Shown: in pieces, positions 1 through 8,137 of the stretch | How the letters are laid out: every line of letters starts with the position of its first letter | Position numbering within the stretch: the stretch's first letter is position 1 | Assembly (NCBI RefSeq): GCF_029953635.1 | Contig: NZ_CP124543.1 | Span: forward strand, 2,521,455 to 2,585,454 | Length of the DNA stretch: 64,000 nucleotides | From: Halotia branconii CENA392 | GTDB lineage: Bacteria; Cyanobacteriota; Cyanobacteriia; Cyanobacteriales; Nostocaceae | Direction: 5' to 3' | Notes under the pieces: model-generated | Database searches by the model: none | Told to the model about the DNA's origin: nothing | What the model saw: the letters and a program-made list of their open reading frames with translations, nothing else | Position numbers and translations under genes: made by a program

Positions 1-1
1 G

Positions 2-601
2 AAACAATTAGAAAATGGTTATTATTGTCGCCGGGAAGAAGCACTCGCACTCAAAAAGAGGACAGGGGAAAATTTTGAAAATTATAAAAAATTCAAGGAC
101 ACAGTTACTAGTTGGTTTAAGCAGCTTGATGATTTATATAAGAAGGCGGAACCCCTTCTTGAGACAGAAAATTACAGCGCATTGTACGCCTACAGCCTAG
201 AATTTGCTGCTCTGTTAGAGCAAGCCAGACAACTGAAAAAAGATGATACAAAGTATCCACAAAATTTAACAGTCAAAGACCATGAATGGCTAAAGAGTGA
301 GTTGACAGAACATCTGAGGCAATATGCTCTGGCGGTGTTTAAATACTTCTATTGGTATAAAAATGCCCTAGAAATTGCAGAAAAGGAAAAGAAAACTCGG
401 GAAAATTTTGACAAATTTAGGCAGAACCGTAGAGATCAATTTATCCGGGAAGCACAGGATATTGAGCTAAAAGAAATAAAAGAAGAAGATGATTACAAAG
501 ATACTCCATTGCCTGTCAAGGATAGTTCATCACCTGTAAAAGCGGAGGAACCAGAAAGAATCCCTACAAAACCTTCTCGTACTACGAATGAATCGACATG
601 A
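2..601 (+). CDS. Unrecognised coiled-coil protein at head of eCIS cluster (5' end outside window)
   Basis: The reading frame is open from the first bases of the window, so only the C-terminal 199 residues are visible; the true start lies upstream. The visible part is rich in Lys, Glu, Gln and aromatic residues and looks almost wholly alpha-helical. It ends in an acidic, proline-containing tail (PVKDSSSPVKAEEPERIP). No catalytic motif, membrane segment or signal peptide is visible and I do not recognise the family. Its stop overlaps the ATG of the next gene (ATGA, 598-601), which implies translational coupling with the cap gene and membership of the injection-system operon. A structural or assembly role is only inferred from position. 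Confidence 0.8.
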   Translation, partial: KQLENGYYCRREEALALKKRTGENFENYKKFKDTVTSWFKQLDDLYKKAEPLLETENYSALYAYSLEFAALLEQARQLKKDDTKYPQNLTVKDHEWLKSELTEHLRQYALAVFKYFYWYKNALEIAEKEKKTRENFDKFRQNRRDQFIREAQDIELKEIKEEDDYKDTPLPVKDSSSPVKAEEPERIPTKPSRTTNEST

Positions 602-1170
602 TCAAGGATTTGGATAATAGCCTGAAAAAACTTCTTGAGGCTGAATTGTTAGGAGTTTTTTCGGAGGAAGTTACAGTTGTCTTCGATACGCCTGATGATA
701 AATTTCATCCAAATCAGAGAACAGTTGATTTCTTTCTCTATGACGTGCGGGAGAATCTAGAACTACGCAGCAATGATTGGTTAGTAGAGCGGCAGAGTAA
801 CGGTATTGTTCGCAAACAACCGCCAAGAGTGCGAGTGGACTGTTCTTATTTAGTGACTGCTTGGTCGGGTGATGTTTTGAGCGAACACAGTTTACTGGGT
901 GAAGTGATGAAGGTGCTATTGCGGCATCCGAAGCTGCCAGAGAGCGTACTTGAAGGCAGTCTGGCAGGACAAGAGCCATTATTGCCAACTAGTAGTCTAC
1001 AACCCGGTCGTTTGCAGAGTTTAGGGGAATTTTGGCAGGCGCTGGGTGGTAAACCAAAAGCATCTCTGAATTACACCGTAACTATTGGTGTAAACCCATC
1101 TAAACCTGTAGAAGCACCACTGGTTACAGATGCCCAGTTCCGTCTGATGCATGGTTTAAGGGAGAGTTAG
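598..1170 (+). CDS. DUF4255 / Pvc16-like cap (tube terminator) protein
   Basis: This 190-residue protein matches the DUF4255 family, the N-terminal domain of Pvc16/Afp16. In characterised eCIS that protein caps the end of tube and sheath and fixes tail length. Visible family features are an N-terminal helix (residues 1-20), the stretch FLYDVRENLELRSNDW (about 47-62) and the strand VRVDCSYLVTAWS followed by a helix before HPKLP. The start overlaps the upstream stop by 4 bp. Only 3 bp separate its stop from the next gene. Length is close to that of single-domain cyanobacterial members. The family assignment is firm; the capping role is by homology. Confidence 0.85.
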   Translation: MIKDLDNSLKKLLEAELLGVFSEEVTVVFDTPDDKFHPNQRTVDFFLYDVRENLELRSNDWLVERQSNGIVRKQPPRVRVDCSYLVTAWSGDVLSEHSLLGEVMKVLLRHPKLPESVLEGSLAGQEPLLPTSSLQPGRLQSLGEFWQALGGKPKASLNYTVTIGVNPSKPVEAPLVTDAQFRLMHGLRES

Positions 1171-1173
1171 TCA

Positions 1174-1794
1174 ATGCTCAAGTGGGAACTTATTCGACAT
1201 CAGGTAGCGATCGCCGGTCAAGTAACGAATGCCCAAACCAACAAAGCAATCCCCAATGCCGAAGTAATCATTACCAAAGCACCATCCGCTTTTGCCGACT
1301 GGCTCAAACTCAAATCTTTACAGTATGGCGATCGCTGGAACTCGATGGTTGAGCGTCCCGATCGGACTATAACCGCTAATGATGGTCACTTCCATTTCTT
1401 AGAGCTACCAGAGGGCGAATATACTTTGACTGCATCAGTACCAAATGCGACTAGGCGCTATAGCAAAGGCATGTTAACGGTTACAGTACCTGCCAAGGTT
1501 GAGGGCAAAGTCATAATTACTACTGCTGACATGACTATGCCCACCACATTCCTCCAAGGCAAAATATTTAACCAGAATGAAGAACCTGTTTTGATGGCAC
1601 AAGTACAGTTTGGCTACACAGAAAGCACATTTAGTAATGACCAAGGTCAATACTCGCTTTTTTCTATAGAAACATCAGAAATCGAGCGCCTAGTGCTGGT
1701 TTCTGCACAGGGTTATCAACCAACTTCTCAATCAGTAGTCATCAAAGCACCTGGTACTTTACAACCTCCTTTGAACTTTATCTTACAGAGATGA
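1174..1794 (+). CDS. Carboxypeptidase regulatory-like domain protein of eCIS cluster
   Basis: This 206-residue protein contains two beta-sandwich units of the carboxypeptidase-regulatory-like (transthyretin-like) type. Unit one spans about residues 8-110 (VAIAGQVTNAQTNKAIPNAEV, then FHFLELPEGEYTLTASVP). Unit two spans about 122-200 (GKIFNQNEEPVLMAQVQF, then GQYSLFSI and LVLVSAQGYQP). Such domains are usually adhesive or structural rather than enzymatic. No signal peptide is present, consistent with a cytoplasmically assembled particle component. It lies 3 bp after the cap gene and about 70 bp before the sheath gene. I infer an accessory particle part; the same fold recurs in the fibre-like protein at 18266-20236. 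Confidence 0.7.
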   Translation: MLKWELIRHQVAIAGQVTNAQTNKAIPNAEVIITKAPSAFADWLKLKSLQYGDRWNSMVERPDRTITANDGHFHFLELPEGEYTLTASVPNATRRYSKGMLTVTVPAKVEGKVIITTADMTMPTTFLQGKIFNQNEEPVLMAQVQFGYTESTFSNDQGQYSLFSIETSEIERLVLVSAQGYQPTSQSVVIKAPGTLQPPLNFILQR

Positions 1795-1862
1795 TGTTCA
1801 CTTTAACGAGTCATTTATCCTATCTCATCAACTTAATTATTGATAACTAAGGAGTAAAAATA

Positions 1863-3098
1863 ATGCCCGTGTATCAAGCACCGGGAGTATACGTTGAGGA
1901 AAAACCCTCAGGTATTATGCCTATTGCTGGTGTTGGCACCAGTATTGCTGGCTTTATTGGTCGCGTAGCCGATAATGTTGTCATGCCAGAGAAGCCAACA
2001 AGACAGCCGACTGAGCTACCAGAACTTTACCCTCTAGCTCCTGTCAATCAACCACAACTGATTACCAGTTGGGAAAGATTCAAAACCGCATTTGGTGATT
2101 TTCACGATGGGAACGGAACTTTAGCTCATGCTGTATACGGCTTCTTCAATAATGGTGGAACTCGTTGTTGGATAACTCGCGTTGCTGATGAAGTCAATGT
2201 AGAGAATGTCAGAGCAGCTTTAGACACTTTCAAGCCTATTGATGAGATTGCCATAGTTGCTGTACCCGGTGCAGTTAGTGATGAAGTCCAAGAAGCTGTG
2301 CTGAGTCATTGCGAGGATCAATACCTACAAGACCGCTTTGCAATTCTAGACGGTCGGTACGAAGGAGTTACTAATTTCAATCTCACTAAAGAGGCTATTC
2401 AAGGAGGTACGAGAGATAGCAGCTATGGTGCTATTTATTTTCCCAGGATTCTGGTTTACGATCCGATAACCAAAAAAAATATTTACGTTTCTCCCAGCGG
2501 TCACATTGCTGGAGTTTATGCTCGTGTTGATACTGAGCGTGGGGTGCATAAAGCGCCTGCTAATGAAGTCATTCGTGGTGCTCTTGAACTTGAGGTTAAT
2601 GTGACCAAGGCAGATCAGGCAGGATTGAATCCAGAAGGGATCAATATTATTCGCAAATTCAACGGCAACAACAATATTTTGATCTGGGGTGCCCGTACTC
2701 TAGCAAGTGGGGAAGACCCGGAGTGGACATACATCAATGTCCGTCGTTTATTCCTTTTCCTGCGCGAATCGATTGACGAAGGTACTCAGTGGGCAGTCTT
2801 TGAGCCTAACGACTATGTACTGTGGGCTAAAATTCGACTCAATGTTTCGGCTTTTCTCACTAATGTTTGGCGAGATGGTGCTTTATTTGGCAACAAACCA
2901 CAAGAAGCTTTCTACGTCAAGTGTGACGAAGAAACCAATCCACCGGAAGTTAGAGATTTGGGTCAAGTGATTACAGAGATTGGTGTAGCAGTTGTTAAAC
3001 CGGCTGAGTTTGTCATCTTCCGCATCAGTCAGTGGGCAGGGCCGAAAGGACCAGAAGCTACACAAGCTAATGACACTAATTTAAGTGCAAATTCTTGA
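1863..3098 (+). CDS. Contractile sheath protein 1 (phage tail sheath family)
   Basis: This 411-residue protein is a tail-sheath subunit, the contractile outer cylinder that drives the tube out on firing. Family hallmarks are the N-terminal PGVYVEEKPSG, GIAGFIGRV-like strand, FFNNGGTRCWITRV (about 92-105), HIAGVYARVDTERGVHKAPAN (about 215-235), the WGARTLAS and YINVRRLFLFLRESI C-terminal domain, and EAFYVKCDEETNPPE near the end. A strong ribosome-binding site, AAGGAG at 1849-1854, precedes the ATG, so this is a likely highly expressed structural gene. It forms a pair with the second sheath gene at 3583; the two share the C-terminal architecture but differ in the middle. Confidence 0.95.
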   Translation: MPVYQAPGVYVEEKPSGIMPIAGVGTSIAGFIGRVADNVVMPEKPTRQPTELPELYPLAPVNQPQLITSWERFKTAFGDFHDGNGTLAHAVYGFFNNGGTRCWITRVADEVNVENVRAALDTFKPIDEIAIVAVPGAVSDEVQEAVLSHCEDQYLQDRFAILDGRYEGVTNFNLTKEAIQGGTRDSSYGAIYFPRILVYDPITKKNIYVSPSGHIAGVYARVDTERGVHKAPANEVIRGALELEVNVTKADQAGLNPEGINIIRKFNGNNNILIWGARTLASGEDPEWTYINVRRLFLFLRESIDEGTQWAVFEPNDYVLWAKIRLNVSAFLTNVWRDGALFGNKPQEAFYVKCDEETNPPEVRDLGQVITEIGVAVVKPAEFVIFRISQWAGPKGPEATQANDTNLSANS

Positions 3099-3205
3099 TA
3101 TAACTGACTTTTGGGTATGGGGTGTGGGGAATTAAGAAGATGTATCCCTCCTTAAGCAACTAAAATTTAATTGTCTTAAACACTACACCTACTCAGCCAC
3201 CCCTA

Positions 3206-3376
3206 ATACCGTTTCACTTTAAAGTTGATACATTTGGGCAAGCAGGGGAAGCAGCACTTCGGCTACGCGGCAGTTGAGTTTCGACTACGCTCAACTACCG
3301 CGTAGTCGAAACTCAGTGACCGGAGGCAGGGGGAGTAAGAAAAGTAATTTGTATCAATAATTTCGTGAAATGGTAT
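3206..3376. repeat. MITE-like element, family 1 copy A
   Basis: The ends form an imperfect terminal inverted repeat: left ATACCGTTTCACTTTAAAGT matches the reverse complement of the right end, which reads ATACCATTTCACGAAATTAT. Both ends then continue with TGATAC. A second copy with the same ends lies at 44396-44527. The 171-bp copy here carries an extra internal palindrome with GTTGAGTTTCGACTACGCTC and its mirror (about 3265-3320). No coding capacity. Inferred to be a non-autonomous element. Confidence 0.7.
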
Positions 3377-3490
3377 AACACCTTGCCCTGATGAGGTTTC
3401 AGATGAGTCTTAGTGCCATTCGGATTGCAAGCTAATCAATAGTTGGTTTTTTACCAGTACGAAGCGCCGATCGATAAGGATATAAGAGTC

Positions 3491-3558
3491 GCCCTTTGCG
3501 CGATGCTTCCAAGGGAAGCATCGCAGAGCGCCCACTTCGCGATGGGCAAAGCCCCGCC
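3491..3558. repeat. GC-rich double palindromic repeat before sheath 2
   Basis: Two adjacent hairpins are visible. The first pairs GCGATGCTTCC with GGAAGCATCGC around AAG. The second is formed by GCCC-ACTTCGCGAT-GGGC. They end just before a HIP1 site and about 25 bases upstream of the sheath 2 start. This resembles the dispersed palindromic repeats of heterocystous cyanobacteria. It could act as an mRNA processing or stability element for the sheath 2 transcript (inference). Confidence 0.6.
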
Positions 3559-3582
3559 TTCAGCGATCGCAACTCCCAAATT

Positions 3583-4737
3583 ATGAAAGCCATGTATAAA
3601 ACCCCGGGTGTCTACAAGAACTATATAATCTCAGAGTCTCAGGTAAAAAAAATTCGCACAGGTGTACCTGCATTTTTAGGACTCTGTCAAAAGACTGAGA
3701 TTGCTGTCAATCAACCCCAGCCATTGAAACTGTGGTCACAATTCGAGCAGTTGTTTGGGGAACCTTTGCTCGATAGTTACTTGGCTTATGCCGTGCGGGG
3801 CTTTTTCCTGAATGGGGGTAGTTTGTGTTATGTAGTTCGCCTAAGAGATGCAAATCTCAAAGCATTCTCTGAAGGACTGGCTGCACTGGCAGAACTAGAT
3901 ACCATTGACTTGGTATGTGCGCCTGACATCATGCGATCGCCTCCGGAAAAAACTGACCCTGAACAGGTACAGTTGATGCAGTCTGCTGTATTGAATCATT
4001 GCAGTCTTTTAGGCGATCGCTTTGCGATTCTAGACTCTCTACCTAGAGCTAACCTAGAACAAGTTCAGGCGCAAAGGCAAAGATTAACACAGAGCTATGG
4101 CGCTTTGTACTATCCTTGGATTCGCATTGTTGAGGGTCCACAACAAAGCAGTTATTTCGTTCCGCCCTGCGGTCATATCGCTGGTGTATACGCCCGCAGC
4201 GATCGGCGTATTGGCGTTCACAAAGCACCTGCTAACGAAATTTTGCAGGGTGTAGTTGACTTAGAAGTTAACCTCACCAATGCCCAACAAGATCAACTCA
4301 ACCCGCAAAGTATTAACTGCCTGCGGTCATTTCCTGGACGCGGTATTCGAGTCTGGGGGGCGAGGACACTCAGTCTTGAGCAAGACCAAGATTGGCTCTA
4401 TATCAACGTGCGGCGGCTGTTCTTGACAGTCAAACGATGGATCGAGCTGAACATGACAAACATGGTCTTTGAACCAAACAGTAACAGACTATGGGCAATC
4501 ATTGAACGCGAATTAACTATTTTTTTCAATGACTTGTTTCAACAAGGGGCGCTCAATGGTCGTTTGCCCACAGAAGCCTTTTACGTCAAATGCGACGAAG
4601 AAAATAACCCCCCTGAGGTGAGAAATATTGGGCAAGTAGCGATCGATATTGGTCTTGCTCCCACCGTTCCTGGTGAATTTATCGTAGTTCGGATCGTTCA
4701 AGATGCTGAAGGCATCATTTCGACAAGTCCTAATTAG
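3583..4737 (+). CDS. Contractile sheath protein 2 (phage tail sheath family)
   Basis: This is a second sheath subunit of about 384 residues, somewhat shorter than sheath 1. Matching hallmarks are YKTPGVYKNYI at the N-terminus, AVRGFFLNGGSLCYVVRL, GHIAGVYARSDRRIGVHKAPAN, WGARTLS, YINVRRLFLTVKRWI and EAFYVKCDEENNPPEVRNIGQV at the C-terminus. The frame stays open upstream to 3496, but that extension is translated palindromic repeat. I therefore place the start at ATG 3583 (ATG 3592 is equally plausible); no clear Shine-Dalgarno precedes either. Paired sheath genes are usual in eCIS, where the isoforms occupy different positions along the tail. Confidence 0.93.
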   Translation: MKAMYKTPGVYKNYIISESQVKKIRTGVPAFLGLCQKTEIAVNQPQPLKLWSQFEQLFGEPLLDSYLAYAVRGFFLNGGSLCYVVRLRDANLKAFSEGLAALAELDTIDLVCAPDIMRSPPEKTDPEQVQLMQSAVLNHCSLLGDRFAILDSLPRANLEQVQAQRQRLTQSYGALYYPWIRIVEGPQQSSYFVPPCGHIAGVYARSDRRIGVHKAPANEILQGVVDLEVNLTNAQQDQLNPQSINCLRSFPGRGIRVWGARTLSLEQDQDWLYINVRRLFLTVKRWIELNMTNMVFEPNSNRLWAIIERELTIFFNDLFQQGALNGRLPTEAFYVKCDEENNPPEVRNIGQVAIDIGLAPTVPGEFIVVRIVQDAEGIISTSPN

Positions 4738-4791
4738 GGCATTAAGTTCTTTGGTTTTCATGTCAACCTATTTTATTAAAGAGTTTTGATT

Positions 4792-5271
4792 ATGGCAGAG
4801 CGCAATAATCCACCACGCAAAGATCCATATAATGCTTATAACTTTATAGTGGAAATCCAAGGGATCACAAGTGCCGGCTTTCGAGAGTGTACGGGGTTAG
4901 ATTCTGCCCAAGACCCAATCGAATATCGTGAAGGCAACGAAGCATTCTTAACAGTCCGTAAGTTACCCGGTTTAGTGAAATATTCTAATGTCTCTCTCAA
5001 GTGGGGCTTAACTGACGATCATGCCCTTTGGGACTGGCGAACCAGCGCAGTAGAAGGCAACTTACAACGCAAAGAAGTCTCAATTTACCTTGTAGACGAT
5101 CAAGGTAATCGCAAAATGCACTGGATTTTAAGCAATGCTTGGCCTACCAAATGGACAGGTGCTAGCTTTAATGCTACAGCCAACGAAGTTGCGATCGAAA
5201 CTTTAGAAATAGCTCATGAAGGCGTGCGTTTAGATGCAAACCTAGCTGCGGCTGGAGGCGGTAGAAGCTAA
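4792..5271 (+). CDS. Inner tube protein 1 (gp19/Hcp-like)
   Basis: This 159-residue protein belongs to the T4 gp19-like tail tube family and would stack as hexameric rings to form the inner tube. Visible hallmarks are DPYNAYNFIVEIQGITSAGFRECTGLDS at the N-terminus, YREGNE, KLPGLVKYSNVSLKWG and the C-terminal NAWPTKWTGASFNATANEVAIETLEIAHEG. ATG 4792 is preferred over an in-frame TTG two codons earlier. The stop overlaps the next start by one base (TAATG at 5269-5273). A second tube paralogue lies at 5828-6262. Confidence 0.93.
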   Translation: MAERNNPPRKDPYNAYNFIVEIQGITSAGFRECTGLDSAQDPIEYREGNEAFLTVRKLPGLVKYSNVSLKWGLTDDHALWDWRTSAVEGNLQRKEVSIYLVDDQGNRKMHWILSNAWPTKWTGASFNATANEVAIETLEIAHEGVRLDANLAAAGGGRS

Positions 5272-5636
5272 TGCTGCAAACAGAGTTTCCTTTTACTTTA
5301 GTTCGTGGTTATGTGGATTCGGATGGCAATCTCCACCGAGAAGGTGTAATGCGTTTAGCTACAGCTTTTGACGAGATTGCACCGATGAAAGACCCCCGCG
5401 TGCAGAATAACCCAGGCTATCTAGTCATCATCCTTTTATCTAGAGTAATTAGCCGCTTGGGTTCTTTAGAGTCAATCAATCCGAAAGTCATTGAAGGGTT
5501 GTTTGCGGCTGACATGGCTTTTCTACAAGACTTTTACCGTCGCATTAACGAAGATGGCACTGGCAATATAAAAACTGTCTGTCCTCAATGCGGACATAAG
5601 CATGAAGTGGAGGTTAGCAGCCTGGGGGAAGTATAG
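5271..5636 (+). CDS. Phage-tail-assembly-like protein with zinc-ribbon-like CPQCGH
   Basis: This 121-residue protein begins FPFTLVRGYVDSDGNLHREGVMRLATAFDEI, typical of the tail assembly proteins found between tube genes in eCIS clusters. Near the C-terminus CPQCGHKHEVEV offers Cys-x2-Cys plus His residues, which could bind a metal. The position matches the overlapping tail-assembly genes of phage tails, but no frameshift site was evident. The function is inferred: an assembly factor rather than a particle wall component. Confidence 0.75.
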   Translation: MLQTEFPFTLVRGYVDSDGNLHREGVMRLATAFDEIAPMKDPRVQNNPGYLVIILLSRVISRLGSLESINPKVIEGLFAADMAFLQDFYRRINEDGTGNIKTVCPQCGHKHEVEVSSLGEV

Positions 5637-5647
5637 TTGGCTACCCC

Positions 5648-5803
5648 TTGGAGAAACTGTATGAAGAGGTAGCTTTTATTGCATATCATTTTCCCTGGTC
5701 ATATAACGACATTATGCAAATGGAACATCGCGATCGCCAAATGTGGTGTGAGGAAATATCCAAGATCAATCGCAAGTTGAATAACAATGCAAATGACCAG
5801 TAA
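5648..5803 (+). CDS. Small DUF6760-like eCIS protein, start codon uncertain
   Basis: A short frame reads YPLEKLYEEVAFIAYHFPWSYNDI, then MQMEHRDRQMWCEEISKIN, ending at TAA 5801-5803. This strongly resembles the roughly 50-residue DUF6760-type protein that follows the tail-assembly gene in cyanobacterial eCIS. The conserved-looking start (VGYPLEK) is encoded GTT GGC TAC here, so no ATG, GTG or TTG exists at that point. The first usable codon is TTG 5648, giving 51 residues; the open frame runs back to 5618. Translation may be coupled to the upstream stop (TAG 5634-5636). The coding assignment is firm, the start is not. Confidence 0.65.
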   Translation: MEKLYEEVAFIAYHFPWSYNDIMQMEHRDRQMWCEEISKINRKLNNNANDQ

Positions 5804-5827
5804 AGGTTGGAGGAGAGGGAAAAAATT

Positions 5828-6262
5828 ATGAGTCCCTATGCAGCTTTCAACTTTTTAGTTGAACTCCACAGTGTAACTACAATGCGCGGTCTAGTTGTTG
5901 GAGGCTTTTCTGAAGTTTCCGGTTTGCAAGCAGAAACAGAAACAGAAGACTATCACGAAGGAGGCGTGAATAATTTTGTACATCGGTTGCCAAAGGCGAC
6001 AAAATTTCCCAATCTTGTCCTCAAGCGGGGTATTACCGACTCATTTGAGCTTTGGGTATGGCATCAAAGGGTCATCGCTGGGCAAATTGAGCGACACAAC
6101 GGTTCTGTTATTCTCTTGGACAATACTTACACTGAAAAGTGGCGTTGGAATTTCTCTGATGCCTATCCAGTTAAGTGGGTTGGTCCTGATTTGAAAGCAG
6201 ATGGTAATGCTGTTGCTATAGAGACATTAGAGCTTGCTCACAATGGTTTATGGAAAACTTAA
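5828..6262 (+). CDS. Inner tube protein 2 (gp19/Hcp-like)
   Basis: This 144-residue tube paralogue shows SPYAAFNFLVELHSVTTMRGLVVGGFSEVSGLQAE, YHEGGVNNFVHRLP, FPNLVLKRGITDS and the closing SDAYPVKWVGPDLKADGNAVAIETLELAHNG. The start is set by a near-perfect ribosome-binding site (GGAGGAGAGG, about 5809-5818) upstream of ATG 5828; an upstream in-frame TTG lies before this site. In Afp/PVC the second tube protein forms the first ring on the baseplate. The same role is inferred here because it sits next to the LysM and baseplate genes. Confidence 0.92.
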   Translation: MSPYAAFNFLVELHSVTTMRGLVVGGFSEVSGLQAETETEDYHEGGVNNFVHRLPKATKFPNLVLKRGITDSFELWVWHQRVIAGQIERHNGSVILLDNTYTEKWRWNFSDAYPVKWVGPDLKADGNAVAIETLELAHNGLWKT

Positions 6263-6279
6263 GCTTGAATTAATTTGTC

Positions 6280-8121
6280 ATGAGATGCGCTCAACCATTT
6301 ATTTCGATAGCAAGTGGGAGATTAGAGAAGCAAATTTTAGAATTGCGCTGCTTTGGACTGGCTGATTTCAGCAAACACATTGTTGATAAATATAGTGGTG
6401 CAGAACTAGGAAAATTTAAGTTTCCGACTCTGACTCTACTTCAAAGAGTTAGCAGTCTTGGGAATGTATTTAATACAACTCAGATTTTCCCAAATCAAAT
6501 AACTTCTTCACCACATTCAACAACCAAACTGAATTTGAACATACTTGTATTTTTAAATACAGTTATTCAAAGATTTGTGGAAGGAAAGAGCAAACCTGAA
6601 AATTTGCACTCAACCAGATTTACTTTCTCGAATAACAGCACAATTTCTATTACCAGAACCTCGTCTCAACTCGATCCGCGAGTACACATTGGAAGCAAAT
6701 CTCAGATTTCCCAGCCGGGCGGGTGGACTTTCTTGCAAAGTAGCACAATTCTGATTAGCAAAACATCACTACCCCAGTTCAATCAACTAGAAAACATGGG
6801 AGTGAGGCAAAAACAGCAGACTAGTCAAGCTGTTTTGTTATTCCAGAATAAATCTGATGCGTTCACTGTTGAGTCACCAAGCTCGTTTAGTTTACAACAG
6901 TCTGAAAATAATACTCGCCCAACCCAGAATCTACAGTTAGAAAAATCTGCCTCGCCAGACCAGATTTTCATCTGGCGATCGCCAAATCCTACGCTACTAA
7001 CTAAGAATCAAAAACCTCTGTTGATTCATTTAGCAAATTTGAATCAGATAACATCAACAGTTAAGGGAACTTCTGGGTTGATTCAAAAACTACAGAGCAT
7101 TGAAACCCAAACTATCTTGCAGTTTAGAAAAATTGCTACTAATTCTAGCGTATTCTACAATGCATTAATCCCAAGCATTACTAGAGGAAATATAGCTGCA
7201 TCATTGATATCTCAGTCAGCAAATATCAATTACCAGACACAGCAAAACACAAACTTATTCAAAAATATATTGATGCAAAAAATGGCATCAAGGGAGAGCA
7301 AATCTCAGATTTATCGATCGGGCGGATGGACTTTCTCGCAAAATAGCACAATTCTAATTAGCAAAACATCACTACCCCAGTTCAATCAACTAGAAAACAT
7401 GGGAGTGAGACAAAAACAGCAGACGAGTCAAGCTGTTTTATCATTCCAGAATCAATCTGATGCAATCGCTGTTGAATCACCAAGCTCGTTTAGTTTACAA
7501 CAGTCTGAAAATAATACTCTTCCAACCCAGAATTTACAGTTAGAAGAATCTGCCTCGCCAGCCCAGATTTTCGTCTCGCGATCGCCAAATCCTACGCTAC
7601 TGACTGAGAATAAAAAACCTCTGTTGATTCATTTAGCAAATATGAATCAGATAACATCAACGGTTGAGGGAACTTTTCAGTTTATTCAAAGACTACAGAG
7701 CCTCGAAACTCAAACTAGTTTGCAGTATAAAAAAGTTGCTACTAATTCTGAGGATGACTTAAGTTTAGCACCGCATTATATACGCACAAAAAGATTGAGT
7801 AAGTATTTACAAAGTTATGAAAATCTTTTCCACCAGCAGGTTGACAATAATACTAATAAAAACCAGATAAAGCTAAATTCTTCCCCTAATGCTCTGACGA
7901 TGGAATTTGTTCAGCCAAAAGCAAATATTTTTCCCGTTCCAAACAATCAAGAAAATAAACTTGAGAACCATCAAGAGAAGAAAGTAAAGGTAAAAAATGA
8001 CTTAATCAAACAGGTGCAAACTGATATACCAACAATAAATGTTAACTATATCGCAGAACAAGTATATCAGTTGATTGAAAGAAAAATCAAAATAGAGCGA
8101 CAAAGAAGAGGAATGTTGTAA
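6280..8121 (+). CDS. Afp6-like eCIS protein enlarged by an internal duplication
   Basis: This 613-residue protein sits where the small Afp6/Pvc6 protein is found, between tube 2 and the LysM protein. Its last about 30 residues (VNYIAEQVYQLIERKIKIERQRRG) match the charged C-terminal motif of that family. The rest is low-complexity, rich in Ser, Gln, Asn and Thr. It includes a direct duplication: residues about 139-290 (nt 6694-7150) and 340-491 (nt 7297-7752) are nearly identical at a 201-residue offset, sharing TSLPQFNQLENMGVRQKQQT. No catalytic motif, signal peptide or membrane helix is visible. Family length is normally far shorter, so the body may be a flexible spacer. Family by motif and position only. 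Confidence 0.6.
   Translation: MRCAQPFISIASGRLEKQILELRCFGLADFSKHIVDKYSGAELGKFKFPTLTLLQRVSSLGNVFNTTQIFPNQITSSPHSTTKLNLNILVFLNTVIQRFVEGKSKPENLHSTRFTFSNNSTISITRTSSQLDPRVHIGSKSQISQPGGWTFLQSSTILISKTSLPQFNQLENMGVRQKQQTSQAVLLFQNKSDAFTVESPSSFSLQQSENNTRPTQNLQLEKSASPDQIFIWRSPNPTLLTKNQKPLLIHLANLNQITSTVKGTSGLIQKLQSIETQTILQFRKIATNSSVFYNALIPSITRGNIAASLISQSANINYQTQQNTNLFKNILMQKMASRESKSQIYRSGGWTFSQNSTILISKTSLPQFNQLENMGVRQKQQTSQAVLSFQNQSDAIAVESPSSFSLQQSENNTLPTQNLQLEESASPAQIFVSRSPNPTLLTENKKPLLIHLANMNQITSTVEGTFQFIQRLQSLETQTSLQYKKVATNSEDDLSLAPHYIRTKRLSKYLQSYENLFHQQVDNNTNKNQIKLNSSPNALTMEFVQPKANIFPVPNNQENKLENHQEKKVKVKNDLIKQVQTDIPTINVNYIAEQVYQLIERKIKIERQRRGML
6694..7752 (+). repeat. Intragenic direct duplication (about 456 bp twice)
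   Basis: Two long direct repeats begin at 6694 and 7297, separated by an offset of 603 bp (201 codons) and kept in frame. They share long near-identical DNA runs, for example GCAAAACATCACTACCCCAG in both copies. The high DNA identity indicates a recent duplication or gene conversion. The segment between the copies (about 7150-7296) is single-copy. Confidence 0.85.
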
Positions 8122-8137
8122 TCCGAGGAAATTAACA

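Larger units (their letters stand above)
3099..3582. other. 484-bp intergenic region between the two sheath genes, packed with repeats
   Basis: No gene is visible. The stretch contains a MITE-like element (3206-3376) that itself contains a nested palindromic repeat, then about 100 unassigned bases, then a GC-rich double palindrome (about 3491-3558) immediately before the second sheath gene. This is the longest gap inside the otherwise tightly packed injection-system cluster. Any promoter or ribosome-binding site for sheath 2 must lie here or in the repeats. Confidence 0.7.

Noticed and set aside
3496..3582. N-terminal extension of sheath 2 starting at a TTG
   Set aside because: It translates a double palindromic repeat and lacks sheath-like sequence; the family start YKTPGVY follows ATG 3583/3592.
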